Source of the DNA: Pseudomonas sp. L5B5
GTDB lineage: Bacteria > Pseudomonadota > Gammaproteobacteria > Pseudomonadales > Pseudomonadaceae
Assembly (NCBI RefSeq): GCF_020520285.1
Contig: NZ_CP084742.1
Coordinates: 434,001-498,000 of the forward strand
Reading direction: 5' to 3'
Length of the DNA stretch: 64,000 bases
The stretch's first letter is position 1. Each line of letters opens with the position of its first letter. This document shows positions 42,457 to 51,129 of this stretch, piece after piece. Position numbers and translations under genes: made by a program. The notes below the pieces were generated by a model, which saw nothing but the letters and a program-made list of their open reading frames with translations, did no database searches and was not told the origin of the DNA.

Positions 42457-45027
42457 ATGGAAAACCACGGTCCTGTTCTGCCTCATGGGCTCAGCCCCTC
42501 CAACCAGGCGCTGACCCGGGTCACGTTGCTCGGTTGCTGCGGGTTGCTACTGGCGCTGTTCCTGTTCACCGCGACGCTGCTGGTCTTCATCGCCCAGGAA
42601 CAGAACCTCAGCGCCGAACAGCACCATCGGCTGGACATCGACAAAGCCCTGCAAACCCTCGCCAGCTCCACCGGTACCACCATCAAGGACTACGCCCTGT
42701 GGGGCGACGCCTACCAGAACCTGCACTTGAAGGTCGACCTCGACTGGGCCTTCACCCGGCAGAATTTCGGCCCGACCCTGTACCGCGACCTGGGTTTCGA
42801 TGCCGTGTTCGTGATCGATGCCCAGGGAGCCACGACCTATGCGCTGGTGGCCGGCCAACTCGCCGCGGTGGATGCCCGTGCCTGGCTGGGCCAGCGCCTC
42901 GATGCCCTGGTGGAGCAAGCGCGCCAGACCCCGGCGGGCAACCCGGTCAGTCGATACGTATCCATCGGTGGCACCCCGGCCCTGGTGGCCGCCGATGTGC
43001 TGAGCCCGGGCAACGACCCCCAGGTGCGGGCCGATACGGGGCCGCAGTCGGTGGTGATCTTCGTTGCCCGGCTCAATCCGCCACGCCTGCTGGCGATGGG
43101 GCAGGGGTTGGAGATTCAGCAATTGCAGGTGGCCCCTGCGGGCCCGGCCACGGATCTGCCACGACTGGCCTTGCCCGACGGCGCCGGCTTCTTGCAGTGG
43201 CAGCCGGCCCAGCCGGGTCACCAGCTGTTGGTGCTGGTGATGCCGCTGCTGTTGCTGGTCGGATTGCTGGTGGGCGTACTGGCGGCCTTCCTGCTGCGCC
43301 GCACAGCGCTCGCGGCCCAGGTCATGGACCAGCAGATGCAAGCCTTGCAGAGCGGTCGCGCGGCATTGGCGGCCAGCGAGGCGCGCTTTCGCGATGTGGC
43401 CGAAGTGGCCTCCGACTGGATCTGGGAAGTGGATGCGAAACTGCGCCTGACCTACCTGTCCGAACGCTTCCAGGTGGTCACCGGGCTGTCGCGCGATGCA
43501 ACCCTTGGCCAGCCGCTGGACGCCTTGCTGAGCAGTGAACAGGGAACCTTGTCGCAGTGGCTGGCGGCCCCTGATCGGCCCGCCCGGGCGGTGCTGCAAT
43601 GCACTTACCAGGATGGCAGCCGGCAACCGCGGATTTGCCGCCTGGCCATGCGCGCCTTGCCGGAGGGCGGATTGCGTGGCACCGCCAGCGACATAACCGA
43701 GGAGGTCATGGCCCGTCGACGCATCGAGTACCTGTCTCAGCACGACACCCTCACCGGGCTGGCCAACCGTACGCGGATGCAGGAGTTCCTGGAGGGCAAG
43801 CTGCTGGTGTCGCCGCCCCTGCAGGAACCGCTGTTGATGCTCAGCATCGACCTTGACCGTTTCAAACCGGTGAACGACCTGCTGGGCCATGGTGCTGGCG
43901 ACCAGGTGCTGCATGAGGTGTCCCAGCGCCTGTGCCGATGCCTGCGCAGTCAGGACCTGGTGGCCCGGGTCGGTGGCGACGAATTCGTGCTGGTGGTACC
44001 AGGGCATGTGACCCAGGTGGAGATCGAGGGCCTGTGCCGGCGGGTGATCGAGCACATTGACGCGCCGTTCTACGTGGCCGGCCATGAGGTGTTCATCAGC
44101 GCCAGCATCGGCATCGCCCGGGCCCCGGCGGATGCGATCCAGGCCGATGAGTTGCTGCGCCTGGCCGATATCGCCCTCTACGAGGCCAAGGCCGCAGGGC
44201 GCAGCACCTGGCGTTTTTATGCGGTGCAGATGAATGCCCGGATCGTCGAGCGTCGACGCCTGGAACAGGACCTGCGCCAGGCCATCGACCAGGGCCAGTT
44301 GCAGCTGCAGTTCCTGCCACGCTACCGCCTGGCCGACCGGCGACTGGTGGGCGCCGAGGCGCTGGTGCGTTGGCAGCATCCCCGGCACGGACTGCTGGGG
44401 CCTGAAGTGTTCGTGCCGATCGCCGAGGACAGCGGGTTGATCCTGCCGCTGAGCAACTGGGTGTTGCAGGCCGCCTGCCAGGCGGCGCTGGACTGGCCGC
44501 AAGCCCTGCCGGTGGCGGTCAAGGTCTCGTCCGCGGAGTTCCAGCGGGCCAAGCTGGTGGCACGGGTCAAGGCGGCGCTGGACCGCAGCGGCCTGGCGCC
44601 GGAGCGCCTGGAACTGGAGCTGACCGACAAGCTGCTGCTGGACGATCGCCGCCAGGTGCTGGACATCATGCGGGGGCTCAAGAGCCTGGGCGTGCGCCTG
44701 TTGATGGATGATTTCGGGACCGGCTACTGGGGCCTGCAGCATTTGCAGAGCCTGCCCCTGGACGGCTTGAAGATCGATCGCAGCTTCGTGGCCGGCCTGA
44801 CAGGCGACACTGCCGGTCGCTCGATCATCCAGGCCATCATCGACCTGGGGCATGCCCTGTCATTGCGGGTGGTCGCCGAAGGCGCACAGAGCCTGGAACA
44901 GTTCGAAGCCCTGCGGGACATGGGCTGCGATGAGGTACAGGGGCTTTCCCTGGCCGAGCCGCTGACGGGCGAAGTGCTGGGCCGCCAACTTGCCGAGTTG
45001 GCTGGCGGCTGGCGGTCAATGCGCTAA
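42457..45027 (+). CDS. CHASE4-PAS-GGDEF-EAL membrane c-di-GMP protein
   Basis: The product is 856 residues. TM1 is about residues 22-45 and TM2 about 262-285; between them lies a periplasmic domain with the CHASE4 pattern (TTIKDYALWGDAYQNLHLKV). A PAS domain follows (about 305-415), then GGDEF intact at 506-510 (VGGDEFVLVV), then EAL intact at 634-636 (VGAEALVRWQHP), with DDFGTGYWG and LKIDRSFVAG. Both domains look catalytically competent, so the protein could make or break c-di-GMP. TGGAG precedes the start. It ends 28 bases from the convergent operon and may share its signals. Confidence 0.9.
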   Translation: MENHGPVLPHGLSPSNQALTRVTLLGCCGLLLALFLFTATLLVFIAQEQNLSAEQHHRLDIDKALQTLASSTGTTIKDYALWGDAYQNLHLKVDLDWAFTRQNFGPTLYRDLGFDAVFVIDAQGATTYALVAGQLAAVDARAWLGQRLDALVEQARQTPAGNPVSRYVSIGGTPALVAADVLSPGNDPQVRADTGPQSVVIFVARLNPPRLLAMGQGLEIQQLQVAPAGPATDLPRLALPDGAGFLQWQPAQPGHQLLVLVMPLLLLVGLLVGVLAAFLLRRTALAAQVMDQQMQALQSGRAALAASEARFRDVAEVASDWIWEVDAKLRLTYLSERFQVVTGLSRDATLGQPLDALLSSEQGTLSQWLAAPDRPARAVLQCTYQDGSRQPRICRLAMRALPEGGLRGTASDITEEVMARRRIEYLSQHDTLTGLANRTRMQEFLEGKLLVSPPLQEPLLMLSIDLDRFKPVNDLLGHGAGDQVLHEVSQRLCRCLRSQDLVARVGGDEFVLVVPGHVTQVEIEGLCRRVIEHIDAPFYVAGHEVFISASIGIARAPADAIQADELLRLADIALYEAKAAGRSTWRFYAVQMNARIVERRRLEQDLRQAIDQGQLQLQFLPRYRLADRRLVGAEALVRWQHPRHGLLGPEVFVPIAEDSGLILPLSNWVLQAACQAALDWPQALPVAVKVSSAEFQRAKLVARVKAALDRSGLAPERLELELTDKLLLDDRRQVLDIMRGLKSLGVRLLMDDFGTGYWGLQHLQSLPLDGLKIDRSFVAGLTGDTAGRSIIQAIIDLGHALSLRVVAEGAQSLEQFEALRDMGCDEVQGLSLAEPLTGEVLGRQLAELAGGWRSMR

Positions 45028-45055
45028 GGCACCGCCACGGGCCCGCCGCGGGGCA

Positions 45056-46474
45056 TCAAGCCAGGCTCGAAACCGGTTCGCCCTGGCGCAGCGGCAGCTC
45101 CACGCGAAAGGTACTGCCGCTGCCCACCTTGCTGCGGACGCTGATCCGCCCGCCGTGTTTCTTGACGATGCCATAGGACAGCGACAGCCCCAGCCCGGTG
45201 CCCTGGCCGATGGGCTTGGTGGTGAAGAAGGGGTCGAAGATCTTCTTCAGGTGCTGTTCGTCGATACCCGAGCCGCTGTCGCTCACCTCCAGCCAGACCC
45301 ATTGCCCCTCCACACCCGTGCGCAAGGTGATGGTGCCGCGTTCCGGGCCGATGGCCTGGGCGGCGTTGACCACCAGGTTCATCACCACCTGGTTGAGCTG
45401 CGAAGGCAGGCATTCGATATCCGGCAACGGCTGGTATTGCTTGATCACGTCGGCCTTGTACTTGATCTCGTTGGCGACGATGTTCAAGGTCGAGTCAATG
45501 CCCTGTTGCAGGCTCGCCAGCTGCCATTGCTGGTCGGTATCGACCCGGGAGAAATTCTTCAGGTCCTTGACGATCTGTTCCACCCGCCCGATGCCCTCCT
45601 TGGATTCCCTGATCAGCAGCGGGATGTCCTCCTGGAGGTAATCCAGCTCGATGCTTTCGCGCAAGCTGCGCAGATGCTGGCGCACCGTCTCGTCGGCAAT
45701 GGCTTCCTCGCTTTGCCGATAGGCGTTGAGCATCTGGTCGATTTGTCCGAGGTACCCGGCCAGGCTGCCCAGGTTGGAGGAGACGAAGCCAATGGGGTTG
45801 TTGATTTCATGGGCGACGCCAGCGGCGAGCTGGCCCAGGGAGGCCAGCTTCTCGGATTGCACCAGCTGGTTTTCCAGCTGCTTGCGTTCATCGATTTCCT
45901 GTCGCAGGGCCGCTCCGGCCTGCTCCAGGTCCGTGGTGCGCTGTTCCACCAAATGCTCCAGGTGATCCATTTGCAGTTGCGCCCGAGCGGTCATTTCCCA
46001 TTTGCTGGTCAGGGTGCTGGCCAGTTGCTGGACTTCGATGTTGTCGAACGGCTTCTTCAGGATCAGCAGTCGGTCGTACCCCTGCAGGCGTTCCAGCAAC
46101 TCTTCCCAGGAATAGTCGGAATAGGCGGTGCAGACCACCACTTGCAGGCGCTGGTCATGCTGCCAGAGCTGTTCGATGGTTTGCGCCCCGTCCCAGCCCT
46201 GGGGCATGCGCATGTCAACGAAGGCCAGGGCATAGGGTCGCTGCTGTTCCAGGGCCCGGCAGAGCTTGTCCAGGCCTTCCTGGCCGCCGTAGGCCGAGTC
46301 CAGTTCGAAAGCCTGCTGGTGTGTCTTGCCCGGGTCGCCGAACAACCGGCTTTCCAGGTCGTCCAGAACCTCGTTCTCGGCCTGGGCCGGACTCAGGATC
46401 TTGCGAAAATCCTCGTGGATCGATGGGGTGTCGTCGATCAGCAGGATACGGCGGTTGGTCAGCTCGTCCATCAT
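45056..46474 (-). CDS. REC-histidine kinase, last gene of the cytochrome-linked signalling operon
   Basis: The product is 472 residues. The receiver (about 1-150) has LLIDDTPSIHEDFRKIL and the phosphoacceptor region VDMRMPQGWDG, and is near-identical in motif order to the receivers of the two c-di-GMP proteins upstream. A helical linker follows, then a HisKA-type kinase with His222 (GVAHEINNPIGFVSS) and HATPase boxes (NAAQAIGPERG, DSGSGIDEQHL, GTGLGLSLSYGIVKKHGGRI). It is soluble. Its ATG overlaps the stop of the membrane kinase gene. A phosphorelay from the membrane kinase is likely. Confidence 0.88.
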   Translation of the reverse strand: MMDELTNRRILLIDDTPSIHEDFRKILSPAQAENEVLDDLESRLFGDPGKTHQQAFELDSAYGGQEGLDKLCRALEQQRPYALAFVDMRMPQGWDGAQTIEQLWQHDQRLQVVVCTAYSDYSWEELLERLQGYDRLLILKKPFDNIEVQQLASTLTSKWEMTARAQLQMDHLEHLVEQRTTDLEQAGAALRQEIDERKQLENQLVQSEKLASLGQLAAGVAHEINNPIGFVSSNLGSLAGYLGQIDQMLNAYRQSEEAIADETVRQHLRSLRESIELDYLQEDIPLLIRESKEGIGRVEQIVKDLKNFSRVDTDQQWQLASLQQGIDSTLNIVANEIKYKADVIKQYQPLPDIECLPSQLNQVVMNLVVNAAQAIGPERGTITLRTGVEGQWVWLEVSDSGSGIDEQHLKKIFDPFFTTKPIGQGTGLGLSLSYGIVKKHGGRISVRSKVGSGSTFRVELPLRQGEPVSSLA

Positions 46475-48276
46475 TGGCCCTCGGCACTGATCAGGGGGAT
46501 ATCCAGGGTGAAGGTGGCGCCTGTCCCCGGACCATCGCTGTGCACGCTCAATTGCCCGTTCATCTCGACCGCCGCCAGGGCACAGCTGTGCAGGCCGAAG
46601 CCATGGCCCTCCTTGCGGGTGGTGAAGCCGTGGACAAAGATCCGGGTCAGGTTTTCCGGGGCAATCCCTTCGCCCTGGTCCTTGACGCTGATACGCAACG
46701 TCTGGCCATCGACCACATGGGCGCCGAGGGTCAGGTTGCGCGAGTGCTCATCCAGGCTGGACATGGCGTACTTGGCGTTGCTGATCAGGTTGATCAGGAT
46801 CAGCAGCAGGCGGTGCTTGTCGCCCATGATCGGTGGCACATCGGTGTAGTCGCGGATCACCGTGACCTGGTGTCGGGTCAGCGCACCGGAGTTCATGCGC
46901 AGGGCGTCGTCCATCAAGTCGGCTACGCGCAGGGGCTCGATCAGGCGAGAAGCGCCGGCATAGGATTGCTGGGTCGCGACGATTTCCTTGATGTGGTCGA
47001 CACTGCGGCCGAGCTGGGTCAGTTCCTCGCCCATGCCCTGCTGTTCGTCGGCAATGGCCTCCACCAGTTGGTTGAGATAGCCGGGAAGCATCTTGCCCTT
47101 TTCGTCTTCGGAAAAAAAACGCCCCAGGTCATCGCTGTGCTGGTTGACCAGCTGCATGGCCTTGCCCAGGCCCAGGGCCTTGCTGGAGCGCAGCTTGCGG
47201 CTGAGGATCTCGCTGGAGATATTCACGCTGTTGAGCACGTTGCCGACGTTGTGCAGCACATTGGTGGCGATCTCTGCCATGCCGGCCTGACGCGCGGTAT
47301 CCAGCAGTTCGCTCTGGGTTTCCTTGAGTTCCCGGGTGCGTTCCTCGACCCGTTGCTCAAGGTGTTCGTTGACGCTCTGCAAGTCGGTGTTCACCTTGCG
47401 GATCACCGCATAGCTGCGCATGAGGCGCAGGGCCAGATACAGGATCAGCAGCACCAGCAGCACCGAGAACACCAGCAGGTACTGATGAGCCTTCTGGTCT
47501 TGCAGGTCCGCCTGCAATTGGTCGCTGTTGAGCAGTACGGTGATGTCGTCCAGGCGTTCGGCTATGGGGATCGAGGTGATCCGATCCAGCAAGTCGTTGA
47601 CGATCGGCTGTTCGCGCAGGATCACCGAGACGTGGCTACTGAGTATTTCCACCGGATCATGCATGGCCTGGGGCAAGCGCTCCTGGTTCACCGCCAGCTT
47701 GTTCAGCCCCACCAGGATGTCCGCTGCCTTGTCCTCGCTGGAAACCTGGGCGAACTCCAGGCTGCTGAGCAGCAGGTCATAGGTGTCGATCGCGATATTC
47801 TGCTGGGACATTCGCTGCTGGTCGTCGAGATCGGACAGTTGGTGCTGGATGTCATCCTCGGCGCTGGGCAGGAAGGCCAGGGAGTTGCGCAATACCGAAT
47901 TGTGCGATTTGAAGCGTTCCACCAGCCCGGCCTTTTCCTTGAAGGCCTCGAGAAATGCAGCCTGGCTGGCTTGCCACGCTTGCTGGTTGCTGTGCTGCTG
48001 CTTCGAGAGCTGGTCGAATTGGTTCCACAGCATGTTGATCTGCTGCACCGGGGACACCAGTGGATCGTAGTTGTGGGTGATGGCGATCCTGGCCTTGAGC
48101 ACTTCGGTTTCCCATTGGGCGTTCAACTGCTTGATATGCCCGATCAGGTCCCGGGACAGCGCATAGCTGGACGAGGGTCCCGTCACCATCTTGAGGTAGA
48201 AGAAACCCAGGGCCATGACCAGTCCCGCAGCCAGGAGGCCCAGCAATGTCGTGGGCAAGCGGCGAGTCAATTTCAT
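46471..48276 (-). CDS. Membrane sensor histidine kinase of the signalling operon
   Basis: The product is 601 residues from the ATG at 48274-48276, overlapping the preceding stop. TM1 is about residues 10-30 and TM2 about 268-290, enclosing a 235-residue all-helical periplasmic domain (MLWNQFDQLSKQQHSNQQAW). Then come a coiled coil (VNEHLEQRVEERTRELKETQ), His342 in NVLHNVGNVLNSVNIS, and HATPase motifs (NLISNAKYAMSSLD, DQGEGIAPENL, HGFGLHSCALAAVEMNG). The kinase core is of the type with a HxxxN-type H-box. The helical sensor faces the periplasm, where the co-encoded cytochrome c peroxidase resides. Confidence 0.88.
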   Translation of the reverse strand: MKLTRRLPTTLLGLLAAGLVMALGFFYLKMVTGPSSSYALSRDLIGHIKQLNAQWETEVLKARIAITHNYDPLVSPVQQINMLWNQFDQLSKQQHSNQQAWQASQAAFLEAFKEKAGLVERFKSHNSVLRNSLAFLPSAEDDIQHQLSDLDDQQRMSQQNIAIDTYDLLLSSLEFAQVSSEDKAADILVGLNKLAVNQERLPQAMHDPVEILSSHVSVILREQPIVNDLLDRITSIPIAERLDDITVLLNSDQLQADLQDQKAHQYLLVFSVLLVLLILYLALRLMRSYAVIRKVNTDLQSVNEHLEQRVEERTRELKETQSELLDTARQAGMAEIATNVLHNVGNVLNSVNISSEILSRKLRSSKALGLGKAMQLVNQHSDDLGRFFSEDEKGKMLPGYLNQLVEAIADEQQGMGEELTQLGRSVDHIKEIVATQQSYAGASRLIEPLRVADLMDDALRMNSGALTRHQVTVIRDYTDVPPIMGDKHRLLLILINLISNAKYAMSSLDEHSRNLTLGAHVVDGQTLRISVKDQGEGIAPENLTRIFVHGFTTRKEGHGFGLHSCALAAVEMNGQLSVHSDGPGTGATFTLDIPLISAEGQ

Positions 48277-49259
48277 AGTGGCTTGCCTTCCCATTCACCG
48301 GTCAGGGTCTTGAGAAACTTGACGATCAGGCTGGTATCCAGGGGATTCGGCGGGCGACCCAACTGGTACTTGAACATCACGTCCACCGCTTGTTCCAGGG
48401 TCTGGGCCGAGCCATCGTGGAAGTACGGGGCGGTGACCGCCACGTTGCGCAGGCTGGGGACCTTGAAGACATTGCGGTCCTGCTCGTCGCCAGTGATCAA
48501 AAAGCGACCCAGGTCGGCATCGGTGGGCGAACCCCGGGCAGCGAAATAGTCGCCCATCACGCCGAACTTCTGGAACATGTTGCCGCCGATATTGACCCCC
48601 TGATGGCAGGCGATGCAGCCGTAGTCCTTGAAGCGCTGGTAGCCGTATTTCTCCTCCAGGGTGAGGATGTCGGTATTGCCCAGCAGGTACTGGTCGAACC
48701 GAGAGTTGCTGCTCAACAGCGTTCGCTCGTAGGTGGCCAGGGCATCATGTACGTTGGCTGCGGTGAGGGCATCCGGGTACAGCTCGCCGAACGCCTGGCG
48801 ATACCCCGGGTCCTGGCCCAGCACGCGAACCACGTCTTCCCAGTTGCCGCCCATCTCGATGGGGCTTTGCACCACGGCGTCGATCTGCTCCTCGAGGGTT
48901 TCGGCGCGGCCATCCCAGAACTGACGAAAATTCAGCGCTGCGTTGAATATGCTCGGGGCATTGACCCGGGTGACCTGGCCCTTGATGCCCGATGACTTGG
49001 GTTGCCCGTCGGCACCTCCCAGGTCCAGGCGATGGCAGCTGGCGCAGGAGCGGCTGTTGTCCACGGACAGGCGGGGATCATTGAACAACTGGCGCCCCAG
49101 TTCGACTCGCTGAGGGTCGAGGATGGGAGGCGGGGGCAGGGGCTTGAGCGGTTCGTCCAGTGGCGCGGCCTGGGCAGGCAGGCCTATGCAGGCCAGCAGC
49201 AGGCCGAACGTGACGTGGACAAGGCGTTGGCGCTTGGCCGGCAGGCACTCAGTGATCAT
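48273..49259 (-). CDS. Di-haem cytochrome c peroxidase (MauG/CcpA family)
   Basis: The product is 328 residues. Residues 1-31 are a signal peptide ending PAQAA. Two haem c sites are present: Cys72-Cys75-His76 (CASCH) and Cys215-Cys218-His219 (CIACH), at a spacing typical of bacterial cytochrome c peroxidases. VNAPSIFNAALNFRQFWDGR and VPSLRNVAVTAPYFHDGS are family-conserved stretches. It should act in the periplasm on H2O2 or oxidise a partner protein. It lies within a five-gene operon of kinases and c-di-GMP proteins and overlaps the gene before it (11 bp) and the kinase after it (ATGA). That context is unusual for this family. Confidence 0.92.
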   Translation of the reverse strand: MITECLPAKRQRLVHVTFGLLLACIGLPAQAAPLDEPLKPLPPPPILDPQRVELGRQLFNDPRLSVDNSRSCASCHRLDLGGADGQPKSSGIKGQVTRVNAPSIFNAALNFRQFWDGRAETLEEQIDAVVQSPIEMGGNWEDVVRVLGQDPGYRQAFGELYPDALTAANVHDALATYERTLLSSNSRFDQYLLGNTDILTLEEKYGYQRFKDYGCIACHQGVNIGGNMFQKFGVMGDYFAARGSPTDADLGRFLITGDEQDRNVFKVPSLRNVAVTAPYFHDGSAQTLEQAVDVMFKYQLGRPPNPLDTSLIVKFLKTLTGEWEGKPL

Positions 49260-51129
49260 GATCGGCCATCCATGGGTGCAACGCCTGGTTGTCGAGCAGG
49301 CGGGCGAAGTCTTCGGCCGGCAAGGCCTTGCTGAAATAGTAGCCCTGGCCTTCTTCGCAGCCTTGCAGATTGAGGTACGTCAGCTGTTGAGCGGTTTCCA
49401 CTCCTTCGGCGATGACGTTCAGGTGCAGGCTGCGTCCCAGGTTGATGATGGCTGCGACCAGGGCCGCGTCACGGGGCTCGTGCTCCAGGCCATGGATGAA
49501 GGACTGGTCGATCTTCAGGACATCCACCGCAAACTTGCGCAGGTAGCTCAGGCTCGAGTAGCCGGTGCCGAAGTCATCGATGGCCAGGCGCACCCCCAGA
49601 GTCTTGATGGCCTGCAGCGTGGCCAGGGTCGCATCGACATTCTGCATCAGCACGCCTTCGGTGATTTCCAGCTCCAGCCATGTCGGGTCCAGCCCGCTGT
49701 CGTCCAGCAGTTGCTGGAGCTGCTGGAGCAGGTGTGGCTGCCTGAAATCGCTGGCCGAGAGGTTCACCGACAGGCGCATGCGGTCCAGTCCTGCCCGTTG
49801 CCAGGCACGGGCCTGGGCGATGGCCTCGCGCAGCACCCAGTGGCTGATGCGGTTGATCAGCCCGGTATCCTCGGCCACCGGAATGAACTGCGCGGGGCTG
49901 ATCCAGCCTTCCCGCGGGTTGTACCAGCGAATCAGGGCCTCGGCCCCGACGATCTTGCCGGAGGCCAGATGAACCTTGGGTTGATAATGCAGCTGGAACT
50001 CACCCTGCTCCAGCGCCAGGCGAATACCCGATTCCAGGTGCTGCTGCTCCCGGGCCCGGTGAGTCATGTCCTCGGTGAAGAAAGCGTAGCTGCCCGGTGC
50101 CTGGTCCTTGCTGCTGCGCATGGCCATCTCGGCGTTCTTGATCAGGGCCAGGGCTTCCTGGCCGTCGCCTGGATACAGGCTGATACCCAGGCTGGTAGTG
50201 ACCCGCAGTTCGTGCCCGGCGATGTCGTGGGCCTGGTTGACCAGGGCCAGGATTTTCTGGGCGATGCCTCGGGCATGGGCCGGTTGCAGGTCGGGGATCA
50301 ACACCACGAACTCGTCGGAACCATAGCGAAAGACCGAGTCCGATCCGCGCATGCCCTCTTGCAGGCCCTGGGCGATTTTCTGCAGCAGCTCATCGCCCGC
50401 CGGATAACCCAGGGCATTGTTGATCCGCTTGAAACGGTCCAGGCCAAGGAACATCACCGCCAGTTCCTGTTCGTAGCGCCGGGCACGGGCCATGGCCTGG
50501 CCCAGGCGGTCGCCCAGCAGGGCGCTGGAAGGCAGTCCGGTGAGCAGGTCGTAGTGCAACAGATGGGACACCCGAAGCAATTCCGCGACCCGTTCTTCGA
50601 TGGTGCGCTGCAGGTCGTCGAGCTTCTGCCGGGCATCCTGCGCCATCTGCCACTTCCAGGTCAGGGCGCTGGCCATCTGGCGGATCTCCAGGCTGTCGAA
50701 GGGTTTCTTCAGGATCAGCAACTGGTCGCTGAATGCCAGCCGCTCGGCCATGGCTTCCCAGGAGTAGTCGGAGTAGGCCGTGCACAACGCGATCTGCAGG
50801 GCCGGGTCGGCTTTCCAGAGACGCTCGATGGTTTCCAGGCCGTCCCAGCCGGGGGGCATGCGCATGTCGGTGAATGCCATGGCGTACGGCCGCCCATCCG
50901 CGACCGCTTGTTCGACCCGGTCCAGGGCCTCCTGGCCCTGATAGGCCGAGTCGAGTTCGAACGTCGGAAGGGTGGGGGGGCGGGTACCGAACAGTTCCTG
51001 CTCGAGGCTGGCCATGGGCGTCTGCTGGCTGGCGTCCGGGCAGAGAATCTTCCTGAAATCATCATGGATTTGCGGTGTATCGTCGATGATCAGGATGCGT
51101 CGGTTGGTCTGGGGGACCGTTAGCTTCAT
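49249..51129 (-). CDS. REC-GGDEF(GSDEF)-EAL response regulator
   Basis: The product is 626 residues. The receiver (about 1-150) has LIIDDTPQIHDDFRKIL, TDMRMPPGWDG and LLILKKPFD. The GGDEF domain reads GSDEF at 270-274 (RYGSDEFVVLIP), so its first motif Gly is kept and the second is Ser; activity as a cyclase is doubtful. The EAL domain is intact (Glu397, VGAEALIRWYNP; NLSASDFRQP; EITEGVLM; DDFGTGYSS; LKIDQSFIHG), so a phosphodiesterase is likely. Its ATG overlaps the stop of the gene upstream and its end overlaps the cytochrome gene, so all are co-translated. Confidence 0.9.
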   Translation of the reverse strand: MKLTVPQTNRRILIIDDTPQIHDDFRKILCPDASQQTPMASLEQELFGTRPPTLPTFELDSAYQGQEALDRVEQAVADGRPYAMAFTDMRMPPGWDGLETIERLWKADPALQIALCTAYSDYSWEAMAERLAFSDQLLILKKPFDSLEIRQMASALTWKWQMAQDARQKLDDLQRTIEERVAELLRVSHLLHYDLLTGLPSSALLGDRLGQAMARARRYEQELAVMFLGLDRFKRINNALGYPAGDELLQKIAQGLQEGMRGSDSVFRYGSDEFVVLIPDLQPAHARGIAQKILALVNQAHDIAGHELRVTTSLGISLYPGDGQEALALIKNAEMAMRSSKDQAPGSYAFFTEDMTHRAREQQHLESGIRLALEQGEFQLHYQPKVHLASGKIVGAEALIRWYNPREGWISPAQFIPVAEDTGLINRISHWVLREAIAQARAWQRAGLDRMRLSVNLSASDFRQPHLLQQLQQLLDDSGLDPTWLELEITEGVLMQNVDATLATLQAIKTLGVRLAIDDFGTGYSSLSYLRKFAVDVLKIDQSFIHGLEHEPRDAALVAAIINLGRSLHLNVIAEGVETAQQLTYLNLQGCEEGQGYYFSKALPAEDFARLLDNQALHPWMADHDH